Shown here one piece after another: positions 8,291 through 17,752 of a DNA stretch of 64,000 bases. Below the pieces are notes generated by a model. The model saw nothing but the letters and a program-made list of their open reading frames with translations. It was not told the origin of the DNA and searched no databases. The translations under genes were made by a program, and so were the position numbers. Origin of the DNA: Pseudoalteromonas sp. MSK9-3 (GTDB taxonomy: Bacteria > Pseudomonadota > Gammaproteobacteria > Enterobacterales > Alteromonadaceae); NCBI RefSeq assembly GCF_003590335.1, contig NZ_MIET01000042.1, positions 62,001 to 126,000 of the forward strand, written 5' to 3'. Every line of letters begins with the position of its first letter. The first letter of the stretch is position 1.

Positions 8291-9100
8291 CTATACTAGA
8301 TATACATCGCTTATTTTCGTTAAAAATTGCAGAATAGGCGCGGCTTTTTGTGGATTGATAGCGTCAGAGTGTGGTGCTGAAAACTGTTGACTGTCATTGT
8401 CAAAATAATGCCCAGTAGCATTATTGAACCGGTCAGTGAGGGAAGCTTCAACAAGAATATTTGCACCAATTTCAATATCATTACCTTGTACCCCAAATCC
8501 TTCATTGACCATTTTGCTATTGAGCATGGAACCCGGATTTACAGCCACAACCATAGGCCCCGTGGTTGCACACTCTACACCGATAAAATGTGACCAACAT
8601 GTCAGTGCTAATTTACTTTGTGCATAAGCGCTCATATCATCGAGCTGCACTTTACCTTGCATAGCTGCCATCTCCACAGGCGCTTGCGCCGCTGATGACA
8701 AGTTAACAACACGGCTTGTATTACAAAATAATGGAGTAAGCCCTTTCATTAATAAATACGGCGCGATGGTATTGACCATAAAGCGCACATCGAGCCCTGA
8801 ATTTGTTTGCTGTTGTACTATTTTAAAGACACCTGCATTATTAATGAGCACATCTAACGTATTGTGTTGTTGCGTGACGGCTTGAATAAGCTTTGTGATG
8901 TCATCAAACTTTGAAAGATCAGCAATATAGCACTCGATTTCGGCAGCATTTGGTTCTGACAATAATTGTTGTTTTATGGTCGCCAGCTTTTCTGAATTTC
9001 GACCATGAATAAGTAAATAGTGTCCTTGACTGGCAAGTTGCTTGGCTGTTGCTAACCCTATCCCGTCAGTAGCACCGGTAATGAGTATTTTCTTTTTCAT
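8291..9100 (-). CDS. Short-chain dehydrogenase/reductase
   Basis: A 269-residue NAD(P)-dependent oxidoreductase. The Rossmann motif TGATDGIG is near residues 8-15, followed by NNAG, a catalytic serine in NLSSAAQ and YAQSK (the YxxxK pair). The substrate is unknown; the family resembles retinol dehydrogenase/WWOX-like SDRs. The ATG at 9100 has AGGA about nine bases upstream, so the 19-residue in-frame extension to 9157 is probably not translated. It is divergent from the enoyl-CoA hydratase-like gene. Confidence 0.85.
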   Translation of the reverse strand: MKKKILITGATDGIGLATAKQLASQGHYLLIHGRNSEKLATIKQQLLSEPNAAEIECYIADLSKFDDITKLIQAVTQQHNTLDVLINNAGVFKIVQQQTNSGLDVRFMVNTIAPYLLMKGLTPLFCNTSRVVNLSSAAQAPVEMAAMQGKVQLDDMSAYAQSKLALTCWSHFIGVECATTGPMVVAVNPGSMLNSKMVNEGFGVQGNDIEIGANILVEASLTDRFNNATGHYFDNDSQQFSAPHSDAINPQKAAPILQFLTKISDVYLV

Positions 9101-9425
9101 GACGCTTATTCCTAATTTAGGTTTTTTTGAGAAGCAATGGGGTTGTTTTCGACGCAATCATTGCGGTATTTCCGTGCGTTTTACACAGTACAGTTGCTAG
9201 GCATATTGATAGCATAATTGGAGAGTAATCGAATGATAATCGTATATTTAAGTGAAACACTTTATAGATATTATTGATAATTTGGATTTGGCTACCCATT
9301 CCTTAGAAACAAAGTGATTCTCAATGGTTTCTATAAACTGATTATACAGCTTAGCTACTAATACTTTGCTATCGCGACTGATAGGCTAACTTGACTGGAA
9401 TTAATAAGGTAATTGGAGCGAAGCA
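9101..9425. other. Divergent intergenic region
   Basis: This spacer between the SDR and enoyl-CoA hydratase-like genes must hold both promoters, but none is clear. AATGATAATC at 9232-9241 matches the core of a Fur box, but its flank matches poorly. Nothing else was seen. Confidence 0.3.
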
Positions 9426-10271
9426 ATGACACAGAGTAACTATACAACTTTTACAACTAAGATAACCGACGCCGTCTTAACGGTGACATTTGATCATGGC
9501 CCCGTTAATATTCAAGGGATCGCGATGTTAGATGACCTGAGTAAATTAGCGGATGAATTAGAACAAGACATAATGATTAAAGTGGTGGTGTTTCAATCAG
9601 CGCATCCAGACATATTTATTGCCCATGCCGACACTGGGTTTTTAAAAGATATGTCGACGCAAGCGGTGAGTCGTGACGAGGTGCAGCTACTTTATTTACA
9701 AACTGTGTTGCAGCGCATTAGCGAGTTACCGCAAGCCACCATTGCAAAAGTAGAAGGCTTTGCGCGAGGAGGCGGTCATGAGTTTATGTTGGCGTGTGAT
9801 ATGCGCTTTGCTTTAAGAGGTAAAGCAAAGTTTATGCAAATGGAAGTGGGTATGGGGATATTACCTTGTGGCGGTGGCGCATCTCGTATGGCAAGACAAG
9901 TCGGCTTAGGCCGAGCATTGGAAATTATCCTCAGTGCCCGTGATTTTGGTGCTGATGAGGCTGAGCAATATGGCACCATCAACAAGGCGCTTAATGAAGA
10001 TGAAATTGGGCCTTATGTTCATGCACTTGCCCATCGTATTAGCCAGTTTCCTAGTGAGTCTATTACTGCGTGTAAGCGTGCGGTTTATGCCTCAATTGAT
10101 TTACCAATACAAGAGGCTTTGCGAGAAGAAGCTTATCAGTTGTATCAAGCATTAAGTAAAACCCCTGCGCAGGTGCGCTTTCAATATGCAGATGATAATG
10201 GAGCGCAAAATGACATGGATAACCAGCACAATTGGGAACAATTGGTGATGGATATTCAATCTGTAGGCTAA
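9426..10271 (+). CDS. Enoyl-CoA hydratase/isomerase family protein
   Basis: A 281-residue crotonase-fold protein. The oxyanion-hole region PDIFIAHADTGFL and the second signature VEGFARGGGHEFMLACDMRFA, followed by GILPCGGGASRM, are typical of the family. The usual catalytic glutamates are not clearly in the hydratase positions, so hydratase activity cannot be assumed. It could act in fatty-acid or aromatic CoA metabolism. GGAG lies eight bases before the ATG. It is divergent from an SDR gene; a shared pathway is possible but unproved. Confidence 0.8.
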   Translation: MTQSNYTTFTTKITDAVLTVTFDHGPVNIQGIAMLDDLSKLADELEQDIMIKVVVFQSAHPDIFIAHADTGFLKDMSTQAVSRDEVQLLYLQTVLQRISELPQATIAKVEGFARGGGHEFMLACDMRFALRGKAKFMQMEVGMGILPCGGGASRMARQVGLGRALEIILSARDFGADEAEQYGTINKALNEDEIGPYVHALAHRISQFPSESITACKRAVYASIDLPIQEALREEAYQLYQALSKTPAQVRFQYADDNGAQNDMDNQHNWEQLVMDIQSVG

Positions 10272-10291
10272 TATCACTGATATGTCACAAA

Positions 10292-10326
10292 ACACAGTAG
10301 TGCCTGCTAATTAAACACTACTGTGT
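10292..10326. terminator. Bidirectional hairpin between convergent genes
   Basis: ACACAGTAGTG and CACTACTGTGT form a perfect 11-base stem between the convergent stops at 10271 and 10345. T runs are weak on both sides. Confidence 0.6.
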
Positions 10327-10344
10327 GATCATCGAAAAGTTCGA

Positions 10345-10737
10345 TTAGTAGACAGTAAAGTAACTCACATTTACTTCACCTTCGTGGTACAAGGCGTTGA
10401 GCTGGTGGTAGTGCACTTGCATAGAGAGCTTGGCATAGTCGGTTTGCAATGACATTCCTCCAGTATCTCTTGGGATTGAATACATGCAGTGTGTTTCACT
10501 GTAAAAATAGTGAGGTTCACTCGGTTGCGTAAAATAGTTGACTTGATTTTCTGAGCAATTTTGTAATACATAACCTGCATTGGCGAGCTGTTGTTGCACC
10601 GCTTGGACTTGTCGACCATATTCCAATACTTCGGCGGTGGTATAATAACCAGACGCCAAATCTACATTTGTTGCCATAGATGACAAACTAATCAAACAAG
10701 CTACCGTTGCACACGTTGCAGTTACTCGATTTTTCAC
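10345..10737 (-). CDS. Small exported protein of unknown function
   Basis: A 130-residue protein not recognised as any family. A signal peptide (about 22 residues, cut near SMA) is followed by a mature part with two cysteines (QNCSEN and THCMYS) that could form a disulfide, and a tyrosine-rich, beta-rich C-terminus. SD-like AAGGA lies about 8 bases before the ATG. It is monocistronic and converges on the crotonase-family gene. Confidence 0.6.
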   Translation of the reverse strand: MKNRVTATCATVACLISLSSMATNVDLASGYYTTAEVLEYGRQVQAVQQQLANAGYVLQNCSENQVNYFTQPSEPHYFYSETHCMYSIPRDTGGMSLQTDYAKLSMQVHYHQLNALYHEGEVNVSYFTVY

Positions 10738-11033
10738 AAAAAATATCCTTCTAAATTATATTACGTGAAGGCCAGGTAACATTGAAATAATGTTAATTAC
10801 TGGCGCTAGCTATTAGACGACTCATATATTAAAGTTTTCTTAAATCATGGCTTAAAGTTAAAACTCTAACTTCGTGTTTTTGTAACTAATGTAGTGCAGT
10901 TGTAAATAGTTATGTGCAATTTGATATGGCTTATTTATATCTTTTCTATTGTATTATTTTACTTTCACCTGTAAATTCCGTCGCTTTTTTAAAGTCAAAA
11001 TTGGCTGATATTGACGCGATAAGGAACGTAAAA

Positions 11034-11678
11034 ATGATTGATTATTCAGTATTACCTATGTTTTTAGCTGCCTGTTTTATCTTGGTGATCTCACCTGGGC
11101 CTGATCTGTTGCTGATTGGTAGTTATTCATCAAAACAAGGCGTTAAAAGTGGCGCGGCGATTACATTGGGTATTTTTGTGGCTGGCATACTACAAACCTT
11201 GTTTGTCGCATTTGGTTTAGCTAAGTTGCTTACGATAATACCTATGTTGTCTGTTGCGCTTAAATTAATGGGGGCGTTATACTTTTTGTGGCTAGGGCTC
11301 AAGTTAATACAGCAATGGTATGCACATGGAGAGGCAAGTGCAGCCCCTTTACAATCAGTAAATAAAAGCGGTGCGCAACTTTTCTTAATAGGCATGTTGA
11401 ATAACCTTTTAAACCCTAAAGCACTGCTTTTCTTCGCGTTATTTTTGCCACAATTTACACACAATGGGGCCGATATATTCTTACAGATTTTGACATTAGG
11501 ATTTATATTAATTTTTGTTGCGCTGCTGATCAACTTGGCTTTAAGTGTTGTATTTAGCATCGCGGGGAAGAAACTGGCTAATAAGTTTAAAATCGGCCGA
11601 TATGTTGATGGCATACTCGGATTGCTTTTCATTACATTAGCGGGCCGCTTGGCATTTAGTAGTGAGCAAGGTGTATAA
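11034..11678 (+). CDS. LysE/RhtB family amino-acid exporter
   Basis: A 214-residue inner membrane exporter. The N-terminal SPGPDLLLI after the first hydrophobic segment is the LysE/RhtB signature, and NLLNPKALLFF in the middle is equally typical. About six hydrophobic segments are present. It probably exports an amino acid or homoserine-type metabolite. The ATG at 11034 has SD AAGGA eight bases upstream and gives the usual family length. An in-frame 40-residue extension starting at 10914 is not supported. The next gene begins 21 bases downstream, so the two are probably co-transcribed. Confidence 0.85.
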   Translation: MIDYSVLPMFLAACFILVISPGPDLLLIGSYSSKQGVKSGAAITLGIFVAGILQTLFVAFGLAKLLTIIPMLSVALKLMGALYFLWLGLKLIQQWYAHGEASAAPLQSVNKSGAQLFLIGMLNNLLNPKALLFFALFLPQFTHNGADIFLQILTLGFILIFVALLINLALSVVFSIAGKKLANKFKIGRYVDGILGLLFITLAGRLAFSSEQGV

Positions 11679-11699
11679 ACTGGAAAGGGGCTTTACAGT

Positions 11700-12182
11700 G
11701 TGCAGATAGACACAAATTTGTGGCAGCTTTATTGTGACGTATATTTTTCCTCACATAGTGAAAACACAAATATATTAGGTTTAACTGATGGGGTAAAAGG
11801 TGCGATTATCTCTGTTTGGAATCCATTTGGGAAAACGCTTACTCTCCAACAAAATGTGTTGTTTTCACGTAAGGTGCTTACATACTTAAACAGTAAAGCA
11901 ATACCCTATTTTTTGTTATGGGGTGGCTCAAAAGACATGGCTTATAGAGAGTTAAGTGTGTTTGTTCGTGTAGATAGGGCACGTGCCTGTCAGCTTGCTC
12001 AGCAATTTAAGCAATTGGCCTATTATTATGTTGATAATGGCATATTGATGCTTATCAATAGTCATAACAGGCAACAGCGAACAGCTGTAGGGGGGTTACA
12101 TCGACGTGTTTTAAAAGTGTCAGGTTCACATAAGTGGCGCGATGCTCTTACTGCGGGCAATTTAGCCATCGCTAAATCATAA
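11700..12182 (+). CDS. DUF3293-like protein
   Basis: A 160-residue soluble protein that starts with GTG. The pattern IISVWNPFGKTLTLQQN near the N-terminus resembles DUF3293 proteins, which have no assigned function. The assignment is from memory of the family pattern only. AAAGGGG lies about 12 bases upstream of the GTG. It is probably in an operon with the LysE-type exporter, and the following acetyltransferase begins 33 bases later. Confidence 0.6.
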   Translation: MQIDTNLWQLYCDVYFSSHSENTNILGLTDGVKGAIISVWNPFGKTLTLQQNVLFSRKVLTYLNSKAIPYFLLWGGSKDMAYRELSVFVRVDRARACQLAQQFKQLAYYYVDNGILMLINSHNRQQRTAVGGLHRRVLKVSGSHKWRDALTAGNLAIAKS

Positions 12183-12215
12183 ATGTTAAAGGCATACGTG
12201 TTAAGGAAGTAATTA

Positions 12216-12716
12216 ATGATAAGAACAATGACCAAAGCGGATTTCATTGCGTTCTGGCCCACATTTGAAGCGGTTATTTTAGCTCAAGAAACTTACGCAT
12301 TTGACCCAAATATGACCTGTGAACAGGCTTATATTATGTGGTGTGAGAGTGCATTAGCCAGCTATGTATATGAAGAAAATAGTAAGATATTGGGCTCGTA
12401 TTATTTAAAAGCCAATGGCATGGGCCCAAGCAGTCATATTAGTAATTGTGGCTATATGGTCAGTGAACTTGCCAGAGGCAAAGGCATTGCCAGTGCTCTA
12501 TGTGAGCATTCACAACACATTGCCATTGAACTGGGTTTTACCGCGATGCAGTATAACAGTGTGGTGTCGTCAAATGAGGTGGCGATTAAGCTATGGGAAA
12601 AACTGGGATATAAAATAATAGGCACTATTCCACAGGCATATCGTCATGGAACGTTAGGTTACATTGACAGTTACATTATGCATAAGCAGTTGGTACCACC
12701 TACTTTCACACGTTAA
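12216..12716 (+). CDS. GNAT family N-acetyltransferase
   Basis: A 166-residue acetyltransferase of the amino-acid N-acyltransferase type. The acetyl-CoA site is MVSELARGKGIASALCEHS (V..RGxG type), and NEVAIKLWEKLGYKIIGTIP is the usual C-terminal part. SD AAGGA lies about 8 bases before the ATG. It may be the last gene of the exporter/DUF3293 operon. The substrate is unknown. Confidence 0.85.
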   Translation: MIRTMTKADFIAFWPTFEAVILAQETYAFDPNMTCEQAYIMWCESALASYVYEENSKILGSYYLKANGMGPSSHISNCGYMVSELARGKGIASALCEHSQHIAIELGFTAMQYNSVVSSNEVAIKLWEKLGYKIIGTIPQAYRHGTLGYIDSYIMHKQLVPPTFTR

Positions 12717-13079
12717 TGAGTAGGTTGTAACAAAGGTTTTTTTTATATGGACCGTTGTGGTTATTTGTTATGGAATAGTACACTGCGGCTCATGCACCCT
12801 GAGTTTTTTATAAAAGTCTGGGTAATGGTGAATATAGCGCTTGGGGGGAACGAGCCTTTCTAGCCTTGAGCTACCGTTTTGATTGGTTCACTTTCTAGGG
12901 TGAATAAACGGTTGATACCACGCTCGGTTCACAGGGGGTCTCATGATCTGGGTGGTTTTACCTTTTACTCAGTTTAAGGCTTACTTGTAGGTTAATAATG
13001 CTTGAATATGCTCCGCAAGTTTTGCATTAGTGCTATTTCATAAGCTCGTCTAAACTAATGAGATGTATATTAAAATGAG
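12717..13079. other. Intergenic region before the histidine kinase gene
   Basis: No gene, repeat or strong terminator was recognised. It presumably contains the kinase promoter. A GC-richer patch (about 12840-12960) stands out from its AT-rich surroundings but could not be identified. Confidence 0.3.
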
Positions 13080-15479
13080 ATGGTTAGAATGCGGTTAAAA
13101 GTACGTTTGGCTGCGGTGTTGCTTGTGACTTCTTTACTGCCGCTATTGGTCGTATTTGTACTAAGTGTAACGCATAGTACAGAGCAATCACGAAGCCTAA
13201 GTATTCAAGGGACGCTCGCACAAGTTAGCAATGCTGCGGCATTGTTTGAACGTTACTTTAGTAATAGAAAAGCTGAAATTGCGCTTATGGCGCGTGACCC
13301 CAGAGTGCAAAGCATGGACTTTGTTACCATGAGGCCATTTTTAATAGATGAAAAAAATCGGCAAAATAATGTTTATGAAAAATTTATAGTCGGAACAAAA
13401 GATGGCAGCTTTCACAATACCGAAGGAGGTAATCCTCATCAACAAATGAAGCGCACTTTTGATGATACTCAACCTTTTTCAGTACAAAAAACCATTAAAA
13501 AACGAGACTATTGGCGAACGACGGTTGGTGACAATGTCGGTAATAGGGCAATCACATTTGTGTCTGATCCGATGATTTCTTACACCACAGGGGTAAGGCA
13601 AATCGTGGTCAGCGCAAGCATACTAAATGATAAGAAAAAGGTGGTTGGGCTGCTTGGCGGTAGCATTCCTTGGCGTGAAATTGATCGACTAGTATCAAGG
13701 GTACAAAACAAGGTGATGACTTTATTTAGTGAAGATGCGCGCTTAATGTTGGTGTCGCATTATGGCTATTATATGTATCACTGGGACCCTACTAAAGTGA
13801 TCCAGCTTAAAAAGCAAAATGATACTTGGGTGCTTAATGAAATTGGCGAAAAGGTATCTGTAAGACTAAAAATAAACGAAGAAAAAAATGAAGCGGTTCG
13901 TGCCCTAGGAGTCAAAATGTTAGCAGGGCATACGGGGTTCACTGAGCTAAAGGATGCCGATACTGACCAATTGCAACATGTATTTTTTGCACCGATCCCG
14001 TCAACCGGATACAGCATTGCCGTTGTGGTCCCCAATCACGTGATGTTTGAACCGGTGGAGTCATTAAAACAACTGCTGTGGGGCACATTTGTGGTGGTGC
14101 TGATTTTGGTTATTGCACTTGCGGTTAAACTTACAGCGCACTTTTATGCACCGATACATAGTTTAACAAAAGCGGCGAAAGCCCTTTCTAATGGCGACTT
14201 TACCTATAAGATCATGAGCCACCGTAAAGACGAGCTTGGTGAACTCAGCCAGGCATTTGTCAAAATGCGTGATCAAGTTTATGTGCGAGAAAGTGAACTA
14301 GAAAAACACGTCAAAGAACGCACGCAGGCACTAGAGCATGCCACTGATCAAGCTCAACATGCGGTTCAGGTAAAAAGCCGATTTTTAGCCAATATGAGCC
14401 ATGAGATCCGCACGCCATTAAATGGCCTGCTTGGTATGCTCGAATTATTACAATTACAGTCTAAATTAGATGCGGAGCAAGCAAAGTTAATTACGATGGG
14501 TGCCAGCGCGGGGCAGCACTTATTGTCGCTGGTGAATGATATTTTAGACATTTCAAAGCTAGAAGAAGGGCAAGTTGAACTCGTTATAGAAGACTTCTTA
14601 GTGTCGGAGCTGCTAGACGATGTACTTGTGATGTTACAGCCGCTGGCGACACGAAAGTCTCTGGAGCTTATTGTCCATTGTGACGATGCAGTCCCTACTG
14701 CGATAAAAACGGATAAAGTGCGATTGAAGCAAGTGTTAGTTAATTTAATGAGCAATGCGATTAAATTTACATCACGAGGGAGTGTAAAAGTCATTATTTC
14801 AGCTCGACCAGAACAGCAACAGCACCGAGTATTTTTTAATGTGATTGATACCGGCATTGGTATAAAAGCTGCGCAGTTAGATAATATATTTTTACCCTTT
14901 CAACAAGCAGATGATAGTACGACAAGGGAGTATGGCGGCACAGGGTTGGGGCTCAGTATTTGTCGAGAGTTGGCGACCTTATTAGGTGGCACGATTGAAA
15001 TAAGCTCTGAATATACCGAAGGGACGCATGCGACGTTCGATATTTTAGTCTTTGAAGGTGATGCGAAAGATGAGTCAATTGGCTTAGCCGAAGCGCAATC
15101 TCTTTTATCTGGCAAGGTGTTGGTTGCTGAAGATAACCCCATTAATCAAATGGTGATCAGCGCGATGTTAAACAAGTTAGGTATGGATGTAACTATCGCT
15201 GATGATGGTGTGTTAGCGCTAGAGGAACTCAGTTTAGCGTCTTATGATGTTGTGTTAATGGATATGCATATGCCGAATATGGATGGTGTTGAGGCGACTA
15301 AACAGATCCGCCGTGATGCACGTTGGGGGAATTTGCCAATCATTGCGACCACTGCCAATGTTTTACCACAAGACATCGCATTATGTTTTAGTGCAGGGAT
15401 GGATGATCACCTTGCAAAGCCACTGCAAATGGCACAGTTACGACGTGCATTAGTGCGTTGGTTACCTAACAAAGCTTAG
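13080..15479 (+). CDS. Hybrid sensor histidine kinase (Cache-HAMP-HisKA-HATPase-REC)
   Basis: A 799-residue membrane kinase. TM1 is at about 10-30, followed by a periplasmic double-Cache-like sensor (about 35-330), TM2 at about 335-357 and HAMP at about 358-410. The HisKA domain has the phospho-acceptor H441 in NMSHEIRTP. The ATPase has N box NLMSNAIKFT, DTGIGI and GGTGLGLSI. A C-terminal receiver has AEDN and the phospho-acceptor D728 in VLMDMHMP, with the conserved lysine in LAKPLQ. All catalytic residues are present. No Hpt domain or separate response regulator is adjacent, so it must relay to a partner elsewhere. Cache sensors often bind small metabolites, but the ligand is unknown. The ATGs at 13080 and 13089 are both possible starts. 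Confidence 0.92.
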   Translation: MVRMRLKVRLAAVLLVTSLLPLLVVFVLSVTHSTEQSRSLSIQGTLAQVSNAAALFERYFSNRKAEIALMARDPRVQSMDFVTMRPFLIDEKNRQNNVYEKFIVGTKDGSFHNTEGGNPHQQMKRTFDDTQPFSVQKTIKKRDYWRTTVGDNVGNRAITFVSDPMISYTTGVRQIVVSASILNDKKKVVGLLGGSIPWREIDRLVSRVQNKVMTLFSEDARLMLVSHYGYYMYHWDPTKVIQLKKQNDTWVLNEIGEKVSVRLKINEEKNEAVRALGVKMLAGHTGFTELKDADTDQLQHVFFAPIPSTGYSIAVVVPNHVMFEPVESLKQLLWGTFVVVLILVIALAVKLTAHFYAPIHSLTKAAKALSNGDFTYKIMSHRKDELGELSQAFVKMRDQVYVRESELEKHVKERTQALEHATDQAQHAVQVKSRFLANMSHEIRTPLNGLLGMLELLQLQSKLDAEQAKLITMGASAGQHLLSLVNDILDISKLEEGQVELVIEDFLVSELLDDVLVMLQPLATRKSLELIVHCDDAVPTAIKTDKVRLKQVLVNLMSNAIKFTSRGSVKVIISARPEQQQHRVFFNVIDTGIGIKAAQLDNIFLPFQQADDSTTREYGGTGLGLSICRELATLLGGTIEISSEYTEGTHATFDILVFEGDAKDESIGLAEAQSLLSGKVLVAEDNPINQMVISAMLNKLGMDVTIADDGVLALEELSLASYDVVLMDMHMPNMDGVEATKQIRRDARWGNLPIIATTANVLPQDIALCFSAGMDDHLAKPLQMAQLRRALVRWLPNKA

Positions 15480-15566
15480 TTCCTAAAATGGTTTTTATTA
15501 CTTAAATTAATGTAATATATAAGGATTAATAATTTGCATAACGCAAATGCTCATTAAGGAATGACC

Positions 15567-16301
15567 ATGAGTATACGAATTTTACAAGGGCTTGGAGTGT
15601 TAGCTCTGCTGCTATTTTTGCTAAATAGACCGACTGTTTTTTCGCCCTTGGGTACTTATAGCACAGTAACACCACTTGAAAACAAGGCGGTGGGAACTGA
15701 TAAAATATTGGGGGTTGATGTATCACATCAACAGGGGGAGATCGACTGGCAGCAAGTAGCTAAAGCGGGCGTGTCATTTGCGTATTTAAAAGCAACCGAT
15801 GGTATTACCTATCAAGATCCTGCTTTTTTAACCTATGCTACATCGATAGCGCGCACGACTATGCTCGTTGGGGCTTATCATTTTTTTGAAGCAGAAGACG
15901 ACCCTATTGCTCAAGCTGAAAACTTCATCAAGCACGTTAAGTCCGTCAATATGTCATTGACGCCCATGGTCGATGTGGAAGTGACCAAAGGCCAAACCCC
16001 GCAGACGATCGCATCACGGTTACAAGTATTCCTACAATACATAAATGCATCTTTAGGCTGTAAGCCGATTATTTATAGCTCTCGTAATTTTTGGTCTGCT
16101 GATATTGGTCCCGCTTTTAATAGTTACTCTTTTTGGTTAGCTGAATACAATCCAGAGTTAACCTTACCCAAAGACATAAAAAATGTGGTGATGTGGCAAT
16201 ATTCTGATAAAGGTCAGATAGCTGGGGTGAGTCAGGCAGTAGATTTAGATAAGGCGATCAATGCGCCACAAGGATTGGAGTTACTAAAATGCAAGTACTA
16301 G
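15567..16301 (+). CDS. Glycoside hydrolase family 25 muramidase
   Basis: A 244-residue lysozyme-type enzyme that should cut peptidoglycan between MurNAc and GlcNAc. An N-terminal hydrophobic segment (about 8-20) exports or anchors it. The GH25 motifs are GVDVSHQQGEIDW, SFAYLKATDG, GAYHFF and the catalytic DxE in MVDVEVT, with MWQYSDKG and VDLDKA at the end. The ATG at 15567 has AAGGA six bases upstream, better than the ATG at 15561, which abuts it. The next gene overlaps by 13 bases, showing an operon with a membrane protein. Single GH25 enzymes outside prophages can act in wall remodelling or competition; no phage genes are seen nearby. Confidence 0.88.
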   Translation: MSIRILQGLGVLALLLFLLNRPTVFSPLGTYSTVTPLENKAVGTDKILGVDVSHQQGEIDWQQVAKAGVSFAYLKATDGITYQDPAFLTYATSIARTTMLVGAYHFFEAEDDPIAQAENFIKHVKSVNMSLTPMVDVEVTKGQTPQTIASRLQVFLQYINASLGCKPIIYSSRNFWSADIGPAFNSYSFWLAEYNPELTLPKDIKNVVMWQYSDKGQIAGVSQAVDLDKAINAPQGLELLKCKY

Positions 16302-17263
16302 GCAAAAACATCTCCATAGAGCGGGTAATTTATAACGATCATGGGCTTGCCAATAAATGGCTTTTTTTGGCATTGGCTGCAGTGTGTGCACTCTTGCTTG
16401 TTTTAAATATACAAGGTGAAGTAAACCTAAAAACACTTGCACATCAACCTACCTCTTTATATCAACATAACATTCACTATTTAACCAAGATTGAAGACAC
16501 GCTTATATCAGACTTCGGGCAATTAAATACTTTAACGACGCAGCTCAATAGCAGAGTGAGTACCCCAGACAACAATGTGATATGGAGTAAAGATGTCGCT
16601 GTAATTTATCAGGAGTTTGTCACTATTTTAACGGCGGGAAGTCACTATGCTTTGTCGGCAGTTGCTATTGTTGGCGCTTTGCAAATAGTGAATTACCTTA
16701 GTGACTGGTTAGCGCCAGTTATTTTTAATGTGTTATTAGCTTATATGTCGATATGGAGCTTACTTGTGGCGCTAAAGCGTGAGTTATTATATCAAACTGC
16801 ATTACTGTGGCTTGGCAAAGTGTTAATTGGGGTTTGGTTATGTCTTTATCTGGTGATCCCGTATTCAATTCATGTTAGCTCAGCAATGACGCATGAAATA
16901 GAAGCGCATTTTCATCATACCCTTGACCATGATTACTTTACATCAATCAATCACGATATTAGCCAGATAGCACACAGTGTAGAGCTTAAAAGTAATGCGC
17001 TTATGAAACAAGGTACTGTAACACAGGGGGCTACAATTCAAGTCGAATCTATGTTTATACCGAAAATAGCACAAGCTCAAATGGAGCGAGGAGCGCAGGT
17101 GATAATGACTGCTTTGGCGCATAAAGTGATTTCATTGTTGCTGGTGCCTCTAAGTATTGGCTTTTTTCTGTATATGGTTTTTCGCCGTCTATTACGAGGG
17201 ATGGCCCGTCAAGAGGTGCGGTCAACGCCTGTGTGTAGAGATCCAATACCTGTTATGCCTTGA
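16289..17263 (+). CDS. Membrane protein of unknown function, paired with the GH25 muramidase
   Basis: A 324-residue protein not recognised as a family. It has a hydrophobic segment at about 25-42, a soluble loop, three more hydrophobic segments at about 122-197, a periplasmic-like loop rich in histidine (about 200-265) and a final segment near 275-298. The start overlaps the end of the muramidase gene by 13 bases, so the two are translationally linked. A role in controlling or positioning the muramidase, such as an inhibitor or immunity partner, is inference only. Confidence 0.65.
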   Translation: MQVLGKNISIERVIYNDHGLANKWLFLALAAVCALLLVLNIQGEVNLKTLAHQPTSLYQHNIHYLTKIEDTLISDFGQLNTLTTQLNSRVSTPDNNVIWSKDVAVIYQEFVTILTAGSHYALSAVAIVGALQIVNYLSDWLAPVIFNVLLAYMSIWSLLVALKRELLYQTALLWLGKVLIGVWLCLYLVIPYSIHVSSAMTHEIEAHFHHTLDHDYFTSINHDISQIAHSVELKSNALMKQGTVTQGATIQVESMFIPKIAQAQMERGAQVIMTALAHKVISLLLVPLSIGFFLYMVFRRLLRGMARQEVRSTPVCRDPIPVMP

Positions 17264-17752
17264 AAGTGATCCTGTTAGAGCGGGTGATGCTCTGTTTTTA
17301 GCGATATAGCTTATTTGGCTGTTCAATAATATCTACAGATAAAAGATAGAGCTGGCGCGTAATCTCGCTGCACAATCTGTTGAGTTAGGCGCTATTATGA
17401 AACTAATTTAAGCATCAAATGAACAATGGGTATACATATACTTAGTGTCAATAACTGTGGCGATCGCGGTAAGTGAGACCACTTGTCTAATCACAGAGTT
17501 ACATGATTAACTGTTTTGCCACCTTTATTTGGTTTTCGAGGTTGTAAGCCATAATACGGTCAAAGTTAATGGGGTTAGCGTTAGAATCTCCTCCAATGTA
17601 AGTTATTTTATTCCCATTGTGTAAACATTTAACGCCCTCTAGTATAGCCTTTTTGATACAACCGTTTTGTTATAATTTGATGCTACTATTAATCCGTTTT
17701 TGAAAGTGAAGAGTATAGACTGAGGTCATGACATATTTTAAATGAGTCTAAA
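17264..17752. other. Intergenic region with a possible gene remnant on the minus strand
   Basis: A minus-strand frame ending in TAA at 17499-17501 is open back to about 17670 (about 56 codons). It encodes protein-like sequence such as TYIGGDSNANPINFDR and YNLENQIKVAKQL but has no upstream in-frame start. It may be the 3' remnant of a lost gene or a small unannotated gene. The plus strand carries an extended -10 (TGTTATAAT) at 17668-17676. Confidence 0.3.
17668..17676 (+). promoter_or_regulatory. Extended -10 promoter element before the DUF6279-type lipoprotein gene
   Basis: TGTTATAAT fits the TGnTATAAT extended -10 and lies 77 bases before the start codon at 17753. A good -35 is absent, which is tolerated by extended -10 promoters. 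Confidence 0.45.

Noticed and set aside
9225..9245. Possible Fur box between the SDR and enoyl-CoA hydratase-like genes
   Set aside because: Only the central ten bases match; the overall match is about 11 of 19, too weak to claim.
13080..15479. Hybrid kinase as part of a local phosphorelay system
   Set aside because: No Hpt protein or response regulator gene lies adjacent, so no local system can be claimed.
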